A stretch of DNA of 64,000 nucleotides from Caulobacter sp. UNC358MFTsu5.1 (GTDB lineage: Bacteria; Pseudomonadota; Alphaproteobacteria; Caulobacterales; Caulobacteraceae): positions 186,001-250,000 of the forward strand of contig NZ_JONW01000006.1 in NCBI RefSeq assembly GCF_000712075.1, read 5' to 3'. The position numbers and the translations under genes are program-made. The notes below the pieces were generated by a model. The model was not told the origin of the DNA. It searched no databases and worked only from the letters and a program-made list of their open reading frames with translations. Positions 46,999 through 55,783 of the stretch are shown piece by piece (the first letter of the stretch is position 1; each line of letters starts with the position of its first letter).

Positions 46999-47131
46999 GC
47001 GTCAGGACTTTAAATGGTAAATCGTTCTTGAAACGAAATTTCAAGGTTAAGCGTCGCTAAGCATCCTTCTTGGGAAACGGCTAAGCCTGTTCCTGTAGAC
47101 CTGTGCTCCAAGTCGTCGGAGTCGGGCCAAG

Positions 47132-48049
47132 ATGTTTCTTCCAGCGAGGGACGCATTCTCTCCAGAGGTGCGTCAGAACTTCCGTCTGAACCGCCGCCCG
47201 GAAGAGCGGGTGCAGGTTCTCGGCGGTTCGATGGACCTGGTCCGTCCCGAGGAAGTCTTCCACTTCGTGGCCGGCAAGATCGCCGCGCGCGAAAGCGCCG
47301 TGGTCGCCAACCACAACCTCCACAGCCTGTACCTGATCCGCAAGGACGAGCGGATCGCCGAGTTCTTCCGCAAGTCCGACCTGATCGAGGTCGACTCGGT
47401 GCCGGTGATCTTCTGGGCGCGCATCGTCGGCCGGGCCAGCCGCCGCTTCCACCGCTGCACCTACCTGGACTGGCGCGACGCCTTCTGGGAGCGGGCCATC
47501 CGCGAGAACTGGAAGGTCTTCTTCGTGGGCGGCGCCCCGGGCGTCGGCGAGAAGGCGGCCGCCCGCATCCGGGCCGACTGGCCGGGCGCGCAGCTGGCCA
47601 CCCATCACGGCTATTTCGACGCGACCTCCGGCTCGGCCGAGAACCAGGCGGTGGTCGACGCGATCAACGCCTACCGGCCCGACATCGTGCTGGTCGGCAT
47701 GGGCATGCCGCGCCAGGAGATCTGGGTCCTGGAGAACCAGTCCAGGCTGGGCGCCTGCGTGACCTTCACGGTCGGCGGGGCGTTCGACTACGAGGCCGGC
47801 GTCCAGCGTCCCTCGCCCCGCTGGATGGGGCAGGTGGGCATGGAATGGCTGTTCCGCCTGGCCGTCGACCCCCAGCGCCTGTTCACCCGCTACTGCGTGG
47901 AGCCCTGGCACCTGATGGGGCCGGCTATACGCGATTTGGGGAAAGCGATTGCCAGGCAGGCCGCTTCCCGCAAAGGGTCCGAAGCCCCCCGTGCCGAGTA
48001 TGCGCGGGCGGCGGATTTAGCGCGCTCTGACAGTCTGGGGGGACGATGA
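47132..48049 (+). CDS. hfsJ: WecB/TagA/CpsF-family glycosyltransferase, HfsJ-like
   Basis: This 305-residue membrane-associated GT26 enzyme adds an N-acetylamino sugar to a lipid-linked primer. Motifs are AVVANHNLHSLYLI, SDLIEVDSVPVIFWARI, FFVGGAPGVGEKAAARIRADWPG, PDIVLVGMGMPRQEIWV and VGGAFDYEAGVQRPSPRWMGQVGMEWLFRL. In C. crescentus, HfsJ (about CC0095) of this family acts early in holdfast synthesis and is the target of the inhibitor HfiA. The gene order toward gdhZ here mirrors that region, supporting the assignment. A small membrane-protein gene overlaps its end by 4 bp. Confidence 0.8.
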   Translation: MFLPARDAFSPEVRQNFRLNRRPEERVQVLGGSMDLVRPEEVFHFVAGKIAARESAVVANHNLHSLYLIRKDERIAEFFRKSDLIEVDSVPVIFWARIVGRASRRFHRCTYLDWRDAFWERAIRENWKVFFVGGAPGVGEKAAARIRADWPGAQLATHHGYFDATSGSAENQAVVDAINAYRPDIVLVGMGMPRQEIWVLENQSRLGACVTFTVGGAFDYEAGVQRPSPRWMGQVGMEWLFRLAVDPQRLFTRYCVEPWHLMGPAIRDLGKAIARQAASRKGSEAPRAEYARAADLARSDSLGGR

Positions 48050-48240
48050 GCTTGAAGATCTATCTGCCGCCGGCCGGGAAGGTCGAACGGCCCCGCCTGG
48101 CGCAGCGCGTCGCGGCGGTGTTCGGCCTGGCCGGTCTGGTCCTGGCCTGGGCGGTGTTCCTGCTGCCCTGCGCGGTGTGGCTGCTGTTCAGCCTGGCCGC
48201 CAGCCGCCTGCAGCCGGCGCTCGCCCGCCAACAAGCCTGA
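48046..48240 (+). CDS. Small membrane protein coupled to the HfsJ-like gene, 64 residues
   Basis: The product has a short polar N-terminus (MSLKIYLPPAGKVERPRL) and two closely spaced hydrophobic stretches (VFGLAGLVLAWAVFLLPCAVWLLFSL). Its ATG lies in the ATGA shared with the upstream stop, a coupling arrangement. It could anchor or assist the glycosyltransferase. No family recognised. Confidence 0.7.
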   Translation: MSLKIYLPPAGKVERPRLAQRVAAVFGLAGLVLAWAVFLLPCAVWLLFSLAASRLQPALARQQA

Positions 48241-48349
48241 ACGCTGTTCACTTATTTCTAGCCATGCGCGCTCCGGCGCGCCAGGATGCTCGCGCCTGAC
48301 GCAGCGGCCCGTTCCTCGAGAGGTCGCGCGCGGCCAAAGGGAGCGGCGC

Positions 48350-49237
48350 ATGACGGGACGTCTGGACGGCAAGGTTGCGGTGGTCACCGGCGGGTGCTCG
48401 GGCATCGGCCTGGGAACGGTGGAACTGTTCGTGGCGCAGGGCGCGAGCGTCGTCGCCGCCGACCTGCAGGCCGAGAAGGGGGCGATGCTGGAGAAGCGTT
48501 TCCCCGGCAAGGTCCGCTTCGCGCCGTGCGACGTCACCCACGAAAGCCAGATCGCCGCGGCGGTGGAACTGGCGCAGGAGGCCTTCGGCGGCCTCGACAT
48601 CCTGTTCAACAACGCTGGCATGGGCGGCGCGCCCAACGGCGTGGCCGACATGACCGCCGAGGGCTGGGACGCCACCTTCGCCCTGCTGCTGCGCGGGCCG
48701 GTGCTGGGCATGAAGCACGCCCTGCCGCTGATGCTGGAGCGCGGCGGCGGCAGCATCATCAACACCGCCTCGATCGCCGGCCTGCAGGCGGGCTTCGGGC
48801 CCCTGGCCTATTCGACGGCCAAGGCGGCGGTGATCCACATGAGCAAGTGCGCGGCGGCCGAGCTGTCGCCGCTGAAGGTCCGGGTCAACGCCATCTGCCC
48901 CGGCCTGATCGCCACCTCGATCTTCGGCGCCTCGATGGGCCTGCCGCGCGAGGTCGCCGACCAGATGGCCGCCCGCGTCGCCGAGGTCGGGCCGAAGATC
49001 CAGCCGATCCCCAAGGCCGGCCTGCCCGACGACATCGCCCGCGCCGCCCTCTACCTGGCCAGCGACGATTCAGAGTTCGTCACCGGCACGCACATCGTGG
49101 TGGACGGCGGGATCACGGTCGGCGGCCGCCACGCCTGGGACCGCGCCTCGCCCTCGCCGCTGCTGTCGGCCATGGGCATCACGCCGGAACAGGCCGAGCA
49201 GATGCGGGCGGCGATGATCGCCTCGCAAACCCAGTGA
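48350..49237 (+). CDS. Short-chain dehydrogenase/reductase
   Basis: This 295-residue classical SDR has the cofactor loop TGGCSGIGLGTVELF, NNAGMGG, the catalytic serine in NTASIAGLQ, the YSTAK active-site pair and the NAICPGLIATSIF segment, plus the C-terminal VDGGITVGGR. Substrate unknown. It is 10 bp before the EamA permease gene, probably one operon. Confidence 0.93.
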   Translation: MTGRLDGKVAVVTGGCSGIGLGTVELFVAQGASVVAADLQAEKGAMLEKRFPGKVRFAPCDVTHESQIAAAVELAQEAFGGLDILFNNAGMGGAPNGVADMTAEGWDATFALLLRGPVLGMKHALPLMLERGGGSIINTASIAGLQAGFGPLAYSTAKAAVIHMSKCAAAELSPLKVRVNAICPGLIATSIFGASMGLPREVADQMAARVAEVGPKIQPIPKAGLPDDIARAALYLASDDSEFVTGTHIVVDGGITVGGRHAWDRASPSPLLSAMGITPEQAEQMRAAMIASQTQ

Positions 49238-49247
49238 GCCTGGCCCA

Positions 49248-50180
49248 GTGAGCGTGATCGCCGCCGGGCGGACGTTCGGGTCCCGCCTGACGCCGAACCT
49301 GCGCGGAGCCTTGTGGATGCTGGCCTCGGCGGTGCTGTTCACCGCCATGACCACCCTGATCAAGTATCTGGGAGCGGGCTATCCGGCCGCGCTGCAGACC
49401 TTCTACCGGCAGCTGGCGGGGGCGGTGATCCTGCTGCCGCTGGTGGCGCGCGACTGGCGCGGGGCCCTGCGGACCACGCGGCCCGGCATCCTGGTCTTCC
49501 GGTCCAGCGCCGGGGTGCTGGCGATGATCCTGGCCTTCTACGCCTATCAGGAACTGCCGCTGGCCGACGCCAACGCCCTGTCGTTCACCCGCACCCTGTG
49601 GCTGGTGCCGCTGGCGGGGCTGGTGCTGCGCGAGCCGGTCGGACCCCTGCGGATCGGCGCGGCCCTGGTCGGCTTCGTCGGGGTGCTGGTCATGCTGAAG
49701 CCGGGCGGGGCGGGCGCTGCCCACTGGCTGGGCTGGCCGCAGGCGGCGGCCCTGGCCTCGGCCCTGCTGTTCGCCCTGACCATCACCGGCATGAAGGTGA
49801 TGACCCGCGACCATTCGCCCTTCACCCTGCTGGTCTACGCGGCCGGGCTGGGCCTGGTCTTCTCGATCCCGCCGGCCCTGTTCGTCTGGCGCTGGCCCAC
49901 CTGGCCGGACCTGGGCCTGCTGGCCCTGATGGGCGTGATCGGCACCCTGACCCAGGGCTGCTACATCAAGGGCATGGAGGCGGGCGAGGCGGCGGTGATG
50001 GCGCCGATCGACTATACCCGCCTGGTGTTCGCGGTGGTCGCCGGCCTGGTGCTGTTCCACGAGACGCCCAGTCCGGCCGTGCTGCTGGGCGCGGCGATCG
50101 TCGTGGCCTCGACCCTCTTCATCAGCTGGCGGGAACATCAGCTGTCGCGGCGCAAGGGCCTCGCCGAGGCCGTGGACTAG
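49248..50180 (+). CDS. EamA-family (DMT) transporter
   Basis: This 310-residue inner-membrane protein has ten predicted helices in two EamA halves: for example ALWMLASAVLFTAMTTLIKYLGAGYP, LVFRSSAGVLAMILAFYAYQELPLADANALSFTRTL in the first, and PQAAALASALLFALTITGMKVM, GTLTQGCYIKGMEAGEAAVMAPIDYTRLVFAVVAGLVLFHE in the second. It likely exports a small metabolite. It follows the SDR gene by 10 bp. Confidence 0.93.
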   Translation: MSVIAAGRTFGSRLTPNLRGALWMLASAVLFTAMTTLIKYLGAGYPAALQTFYRQLAGAVILLPLVARDWRGALRTTRPGILVFRSSAGVLAMILAFYAYQELPLADANALSFTRTLWLVPLAGLVLREPVGPLRIGAALVGFVGVLVMLKPGGAGAAHWLGWPQAAALASALLFALTITGMKVMTRDHSPFTLLVYAAGLGLVFSIPPALFVWRWPTWPDLGLLALMGVIGTLTQGCYIKGMEAGEAAVMAPIDYTRLVFAVVAGLVLFHETPSPAVLLGAAIVVASTLFISWREHQLSRRKGLAEAVD

Positions 50181-50265
50181 GCCTTCAGAACACGGCCTTA
50201 TAGCGAAACGCTTTTTTTGCATCTTCCCCGGTATTCATAGGACGAATGCCCTGGGGGACCTGCGC

Positions 50266-52686
50266 TTGCTGAAGGTTTTGACCTGCCTGACGACGGAGCA
50301 TGACCTGCGTTTGGTCGTGGTCGCCGGACTGATCTGCTTCGCCGCCTGCTTCACGGCGTTCCGGCTCTATTCGCGCATGCGCGGAGCCAAGGGCGTGGTC
50401 CGGGCCGCGTGGCTGCTGCTGACCGGCCTAGTGGCCGGATCGGGCGTTTGGGCCACCCACTTCATCGCCATGGTCGCCTACAGCCCCGGCCTGAAGACCG
50501 GCTACAGCCCTTCGGGCACCCTGCTGTCGCTGATGATCGCGGTGCTGTTCATGGCCGGCGGCTTCGCCGTGGCCTCGGCCCAGCGCACGCGGACCAACGA
50601 CTTCGCCGGCGGCCTGATCCTGGGCATGGGCATCGCCGCCATGCACTACACCGGCATGTCGGCCTTCGTGACCCAGGGCTTCGTGCAGTGGGAGCAGGCC
50701 GTCATCGCCCTGTCGGTCCTGGCCGGCGTCGTCGGCGCGGCGGGCGCGCTGCAGCTGGCCGGCCGCGCGCGCAGCCTGCTCAAGCAGCTGGGCGGCGGCG
50801 CGATCCTGACCCTGGGCGTCTGCGCCCTGCACTTCATCGGCATGGGCGCGATCACCATCGTGCCCGATCCTTCGATCAACGTGCCCGACCAGATGCTGTC
50901 GGGCGCGATCCTGACCCTGGCCGTGACCTCGATCACCGGCATGATCATCCTGGGCGGCCTGGGCGCGGTGGCCATCGAGTCCTCGACCAGCCGCTCGGCC
51001 CTGGACCGCATCCGCCGCCTGGCCAACGCCGCCTACGAGGGCATCGTGGTGGTCCAGGACGGCCGCATCAACGACGCCAACGCCGCCTTCTGCGAGCTGG
51101 TGGGCCTCGACCTGGACGGCCTGCTGCGCTCGCCCCTGTCCAACCTGCTGACCTTCGACACCGACGGGCCGCCCCGCGAGGGCGTGCGCCGCGAAGGCGT
51201 GCTGCAACCGGCCGACGGCGGCCGGGCGATCCCGGTCGAGGTGTTCTCGCGCCTGATGGACGACGGCGCCCGCCAGGAGACCTCGGGCCTGACGGTGCTG
51301 GCGGTCCGCGACCTGCGCGAACGCCGCTCGGCCGAGGAGAAGATCCGCTATCTGGCCGAACACGACGGCCTGACCGGCCTGCCCAACCGCAATTCGCTGC
51401 AGGCCCGCCTGGCCGCCGCCCTCGACCGCGTCGAGGCCTCGGGCGAGAGCCTGTCGCTGATCTGCATCGACCTTGACCACTTCAAGGAAGCCAACGACCT
51501 GCACGGCCACCTTGCGGGCGACGCCCTGCTGGTCGAGACCGCGCGTCGTCTGCAGGACAGCCTGACGGCCCCGTCCTTCGCGGCCCGCCTCGGCGGCGAC
51601 GAGTTCATCGTCGTCCAGGTGGCCGCCGGCGACCAGCCCGCCGCCGCCGCCGAACTGGCCGGCCGGCTGCTGGAGGCCCTGGCGGCCCCGGCGACCCACG
51701 AAGGCCAGGAGCTGGCCATGGGCGCCAGCCTGGGCGTGTCGCTGTTCCCCGACGACGGCCGCACCGCCGAGGCCCTGCTGGCCAACGCCGACATGGCCCT
51801 GTACCGCGCCAAGGAAAGCGGCCGCGGCGCCTATCGCTTCTTCAAGCGCGAGATGGACGAGTCGATCCGCGAGCGCCGGACCCTGGCCCGCGAGCTGCGT
51901 CAGGCGATCGCCGACGAGGACCTGGTCGTCTACTACCAGCCGCTGGCCAAGGCGGCCGACGGCGAGGTGTGCGGCTTCGAGGCCCTGGTGCGCTGGAACC
52001 ACCCGGTGCGCGGCATGGTCCCGCCGCTGGAGTTCATCCCGGTCGCCGAGGAGAACGGCCTGATCACCCAGCTGGGCGAGTGGGTCCTGCGTCGCGCCTG
52101 CGCCGACGCCGTCACCTGGGAGCGGCCGCTGCGCATCGCGGTCAACCTGTCGCCGCTGCAGCTGAACCAGCCCAACCTGCCGACCCTGGTGCACGAGGTG
52201 CTGGTGGCCACCGGCCTGTCGCCCAAGCGGCTGGAGCTGGAGATCACCGAAAGCGCCCTGTTCAAGGACTATCAGCGGGCGCTGGACAACCTGCGCCGGC
52301 TGAAGGCCCTGGGCGTGCGCATCGCCATGGACGACTTCGGCACCGGCTTCTCGTCCCTGTCGACCCTGCAGTCGTTCCCGTTCGACAAGATCAAGATCGA
52401 CAAGAGCTTCGTCGAGAACATCCACCGCCACGACCGCGCGACCGTGATCGTCCGCGCCGTGCTGGGCCTGGGCCGCAGCCTGGAGATCCCCTGCGTGGCC
52501 GAGGGCGTGGAGACCCAGGAGCAGATCGACTTCCTGCGCGGCGAGAACTGCGCCGAGCTGCAGGGCTACGCCATCGGCCGCCCGTCGCCCGTCGACGCCA
52601 TTTCAGCCTGGACCCTGGCCAGCGCGACCTCGGCCTACAAGCCGGAAGCCGCGCCGAAGAAGCCGCGCCGCCGCAAGGCCGCTTAG
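50266..52686 (+). CDS. MHYT-PAS-GGDEF-EAL membrane protein (c-di-GMP turnover)
   Basis: This 806-residue protein senses a signal through a membrane MHYT domain (residues about 5-245; ATHFIAM, MHYTGM and LHFIGM motifs on successive helices), then a PAS domain (about 255-355), a GGDEF domain (about 365-530) with an intact LGGDEFIV near 442, and an EAL domain (545-795) with FEALVRW, NLSPLQL and DDFGTGFSSL motifs. The EAL side looks catalytically complete, so phosphodiesterase activity is likely and cyclase activity is possible. It corresponds in position to C. crescentus CC0091, known as a c-di-GMP phosphodiesterase. The start is TTG 50266. Confidence 0.93.
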   Translation: MLKVLTCLTTEHDLRLVVVAGLICFAACFTAFRLYSRMRGAKGVVRAAWLLLTGLVAGSGVWATHFIAMVAYSPGLKTGYSPSGTLLSLMIAVLFMAGGFAVASAQRTRTNDFAGGLILGMGIAAMHYTGMSAFVTQGFVQWEQAVIALSVLAGVVGAAGALQLAGRARSLLKQLGGGAILTLGVCALHFIGMGAITIVPDPSINVPDQMLSGAILTLAVTSITGMIILGGLGAVAIESSTSRSALDRIRRLANAAYEGIVVVQDGRINDANAAFCELVGLDLDGLLRSPLSNLLTFDTDGPPREGVRREGVLQPADGGRAIPVEVFSRLMDDGARQETSGLTVLAVRDLRERRSAEEKIRYLAEHDGLTGLPNRNSLQARLAAALDRVEASGESLSLICIDLDHFKEANDLHGHLAGDALLVETARRLQDSLTAPSFAARLGGDEFIVVQVAAGDQPAAAAELAGRLLEALAAPATHEGQELAMGASLGVSLFPDDGRTAEALLANADMALYRAKESGRGAYRFFKREMDESIRERRTLARELRQAIADEDLVVYYQPLAKAADGEVCGFEALVRWNHPVRGMVPPLEFIPVAEENGLITQLGEWVLRRACADAVTWERPLRIAVNLSPLQLNQPNLPTLVHEVLVATGLSPKRLELEITESALFKDYQRALDNLRRLKALGVRIAMDDFGTGFSSLSTLQSFPFDKIKIDKSFVENIHRHDRATVIVRAVLGLGRSLEIPCVAEGVETQEQIDFLRGENCAELQGYAIGRPSPVDAISAWTLASATSAYKPEAAPKKPRRRKAA

Positions 52687-52692
52687 AGCAGC

Positions 52693-54237
52693 TTACCGCC
52701 GCCGCGACATGCCGCCCAGCAGGCCGCGCATGATCTCGCGGCCGGCCTGGCTGGCGATCGTGCGGACCAGCGAGGTGGCGAACGCCTCGGCCACGGACTG
52801 GCGGCTGGACGCCCGGGGACGCGGCGCGGCCCGGGCCTCGCGCGCTTCCTCCCGTTCCCGGACCTTTTCGGCGGCCGCGCGCTGGCGCTCGGCCTCGGCC
52901 GCCGTGGCGGCGTCCTGGGCCTGCCGCTGGGCCTGGACCGCGCGGCCCTGCAGGATCTCGTAGGCGGACTCGCGGTCCAGCGCCTGGTCGTAGAGCCCGG
53001 CGACCGGGCTCCGGGCGATCAGGGCGGCGCGCTCCTCCGGCGTCAGCGGACCCAGGCGCGAGGCCGGCGGGCGGATCAGGGTCTTCTGGACCATGCAGGG
53101 CGCGCCCTTGGCGTCGAGGGTCGAGATCAGCGCCTCGCCCACGCCCAGGGCCTGGATGGTGTCGGCCGTGTCGAAGGCGGGGTTTTCGCGGAACGACTGG
53201 GCGGCGGCCTTCAGGCCCTTCTGGTCGGCCGGGGTGTAGGCCCGCAGCGCGTGCTGCACCCGCGCGCCCAGCTGGCCCAGCACGGCGTCGGGGATGTCGG
53301 CCGGGTTCTGGGTGACGAAATAGATGCCCACGCCCTTCGAACGGATCAGCCGCACGACCTGCTCGATCTTCTCCAGCAGCGGCTTTTCCGCGTCGTTGAA
53401 CAGCAGGTGGGCCTCGTCGAAGAAGAACACCAGCTTGGGCTTGTCCGGGTCGCCCACCTCGGGCAGCTCCTCGAACAGCTCCGACAGCAGCCACAGCAGG
53501 AAGGTCGAATAGAGCTTGGGCGACTGGATCAGCCGGTCGGCCGCCAGCAGGTTGACGTAGCCGCGCCCGGCTGCGTCGGTGCGCATGATGTCGGCCAGCT
53601 TCAGGGCCGGTTCGCCGAAGAAGTTCTCGGCCCCCTGGCTCTGCAGGGTCAGCAGCTTGCGCTGGATCGCGCCCACCGTGGCCGGCGAGACGTTGCCGTA
53701 TTGCGTGCCGATCTCGGCGGCGTGGTCGGCGACGTATTTCAGGGCCGCCTGCAGGTCCTTCAGGTCCAGCAGCAGCAGGCCGTCCTGGTCGGCGACGTGG
53801 AAGACCACGGTCAGCACGCCCTCCTGCACGTCGTTCAGCTCGAGCAGCCGCGACAGCAGCACCGGGCCCATCTCGGAGATGGTGGTGCGGATCGGGTGGC
53901 CCTTCTGGCCGAACAGGTCCCAGAACACCACGGGCGGGGCGGACGGGGTCAGGGCCAGGCCCATGGACGCGGCGCGCTCCTGCATCTGGGCGTTCGGCGC
54001 GCCGGTCATGGCCACGCCGGAGAGGTCGCCCTTCACGTCGGCGGCGAACACCGGAACGCCCGCGTCGGCGAAGGCCTGGGCCATGACCTGGAGGGTGACG
54101 GTCTTGCCCGTTCCGGTCGCGCCGGCCACCACGCCGTGGCGGTTGGAGCGGTCCAGGCGCTGGGTCACCGGCCCGTCGCCGGCCCCTCCCTGGCTGAGCC
54201 CGATGAGGATTTCGCCTTCGCCGATCGCCAGGGTCAT
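52693..54237 (-). CDS. HerA-like ATPase (DUF853)
   Basis: This 514-residue protein has an N-terminal ATPase core with Walker [11 protein letters not shown] (39-48), Walker [13 protein letters not shown] and the later sensor region [26 protein letters not shown], all typical of the DUF853/HerA-helicase group. A charged Arg/Ala/Glu-rich linker follows (about 410-480), and the end is [23 protein letters not shown]. Role is uncertain, related to DNA processing by fold. ATG 54237 with AAGGA upstream is preferred. Confidence 0.92.
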   Translation of the reverse strand: MTLAIGEGEILIGLSQGGAGDGPVTQRLDRSNRHGVVAGATGTGKTVTLQVMAQAFADAGVPVFAADVKGDLSGVAMTGAPNAQMQERAASMGLALTPSAPPVVFWDLFGQKGHPIRTTISEMGPVLLSRLLELNDVQEGVLTVVFHVADQDGLLLLDLKDLQAALKYVADHAAEIGTQYGNVSPATVGAIQRKLLTLQSQGAENFFGEPALKLADIMRTDAAGRGYVNLLAADRLIQSPKLYSTFLLWLLSELFEELPEVGDPDKPKLVFFFDEAHLLFNDAEKPLLEKIEQVVRLIRSKGVGIYFVTQNPADIPDAVLGQLGARVQHALRAYTPADQKGLKAAAQSFRENPAFDTADTIQALGVGEALISTLDAKGAPCMVQKTLIRPPASRLGPLTPEERAALIARSPVAGLYDQALDRESAYEILQGRAVQAQRQAQDAATAAEAERQRAAAEKVREREEAREARAAPRPRASSRQSVAEAFATSLVRTIASQAGREIMRGLLGGMSRRR

Positions 54238-54368
54238 ACGCAACGTCCTTCACATTGGGGACTTAAGCCTAGCCCCGGCCTTGCGCGCCGCCAATCGGCT
54301 CGCGCAATGTGGCCCCAGTCTTTATGCAGACGCTCTAGCCGACGCCGACCGAGAAAGAGATATCCCCG

Positions 54369-55514
54369 ATGGCCATTCCCGCGTCGATCACCGGTCGCAA
54401 CGCCCTGGTGTTCCTGGCGGTCATCGCCGGCGGCGCGGCGCTGTACTGGATGCAGGACATCCTGACGCCCCTGGCCATGGCCGTGTTTCTGGCCGTGATG
54501 ATCGACAGCTTCGCCCGCGTGCTGATCGAACGGGTGCCGCGCTTTCCCAAGGCCCTGGCCCTGCCCAGCGCCATCGTCCTGTCGATCGGCATGTTCGCCG
54601 GCGCGGTCTGGGTGGTGACGTCGAACGGCGCGGAGTTCGTGAGCCAGATCCGCGACTACGCCCCGCGGCTGAACGAGGTGATCGCCAAGGTGGCTTCCCT
54701 GGTCGGCATCAAGGTGGCGCCGACGATCGGCGACCTGATCAACCAGCTCAATCCCAGCAAATACGCGGGGGCCGCCGCCCAGAGCCTGCAGAATTTCGCC
54801 TCCAGCGCCATCTTGGTGCTGATCTATCTGGGCTTCATCATCGCCTCGCGGCGGGGGTTCAGTCGCAAGATCGTCGCGCTCTATCCCCACCATGCCGAGC
54901 GCGACGGCGCGATGCAGCTGTTCCAGCGCATCCGCAACGGGGTGGAGCAGTACCTGTGGATCCAGACCGTCACCGGCCTGATGATCGCCGTCGCCGCCTG
55001 GGTGGTGATGATGCTGCTGCGCCTGGACAACGCCCTGTTCTGGGCCTTCCTGATCTTCGTGGCCGCCTACATCCCGATTATCGGCGGCGCGATCGGCTGC
55101 ATCCTGCCGCCGCTGTTCGCCCTGGTGCAGTTCCCCGACAGCTTCTGGCCGGCCCTGATCCTGTTCGGCTGCCTGGAGCTGATCTTCTTCGTGGTCGGCA
55201 ACGTGATCTATCCGCGCATGCAGGGCGACAGCCTGAACATGGACCCGACCGTCGTCCTGCTGTCCCTGGCGGTCTGGGGCGCCCTGTGGGGCGTGACCGG
55301 CATGTTCCTGTCCACGCCCCTGACCGTGGCGGCGATGCTGATCCTGGCCCAGTTCGACGGCACGCGCTGGATCGCCATCCTGCTGTCGGAAGACGGCGAT
55401 CCCAGCGGCGACAGCCTGAACCGTCGGGCGCCGGGCGCCTCCGGCAAGCCGCCGTCGGACAAAAAAGCCGGCGCGGAGTCGTCTTCGCGACAGAAGTCGA
55501 CCAAGGGGGCTTAA
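54369..55514 (+). CDS. AI-2E-family transporter (PerM/TqsA type)
   Basis: This 381-residue inner-membrane protein has 7-8 helices and the family layout: LFLAVMIDSFARVL and PRFPKALALPSAIVLS near the start, an AHKVASLVGIKV-like amphipathic middle, then YLWIQTVTGLMIAVAAWVVM, AYIPIIGGAIGCILPPLFALVQF and NVIYPRMQGDSLNMDPTVVLLSLAVWGALWG. Such proteins export autoinducers or other substrates; the ligand is unclear. A Ser/Lys-rich tail follows. Confidence 0.9.
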   Translation: MAIPASITGRNALVFLAVIAGGAALYWMQDILTPLAMAVFLAVMIDSFARVLIERVPRFPKALALPSAIVLSIGMFAGAVWVVTSNGAEFVSQIRDYAPRLNEVIAKVASLVGIKVAPTIGDLINQLNPSKYAGAAAQSLQNFASSAILVLIYLGFIIASRRGFSRKIVALYPHHAERDGAMQLFQRIRNGVEQYLWIQTVTGLMIAVAAWVVMMLLRLDNALFWAFLIFVAAYIPIIGGAIGCILPPLFALVQFPDSFWPALILFGCLELIFFVVGNVIYPRMQGDSLNMDPTVVLLSLAVWGALWGVTGMFLSTPLTVAAMLILAQFDGTRWIAILLSEDGDPSGDSLNRRAPGASGKPPSDKKAGAESSSRQKSTKGA

Positions 55515-55634
55515 AATCCCAAATGGCCTTCCTATCTACATCCTGTCGGCAGCCCCCCATGCCGACCCCGCGCGACGCAGACCGTTTTCCTGGAGCGTCC
55601 GACGCGGAATCGCCCGCCTCCCCCCGGCGGGCCC

Positions 55635-55664
55635 GCGCCGCCGGTTCCCCCCAACCGGCGGCGC
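55635..55664. other. Perfect 12-bp hairpin in the gdhZ leader
   Basis: GCGCCGCCGGTT and AACCGGCGGCGC flank a CCCCCC loop, about 120 bp before the gdhZ start. No T-tract follows, so it may be a leader RNA fold rather than a terminator. Lies between the transporter stop at 55514 and gdhZ. Confidence 0.5.
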
Positions 55665-55783
55665 TTCCGTGTCCGCCGCCTGGGATTTCCGCCTTGGTAA
55701 GATATTCCGTGCTTTTCCCTGGTTAAGGTTGAAACCTGGCCGGGAAGGGCTAGGTTGTCGCCAAAAATTCGCGAGGAAATCCC

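Noticed and set aside
47050..47064. TTAAGCGTCGCTAAG as a CtrA box upstream of the hfsJ-like gene
   Set aside because: It differs from TTAA-N7-TTAA at two or more of the eight bases, too weak to report next to the better sites in the capsule locus.
50181..50265. Short hairpin AGCG-AAA-CGCT followed by a T run as a terminator
   Set aside because: The stem is only 4 bp, so I could not support it as an intrinsic terminator, although the T run is genuine.
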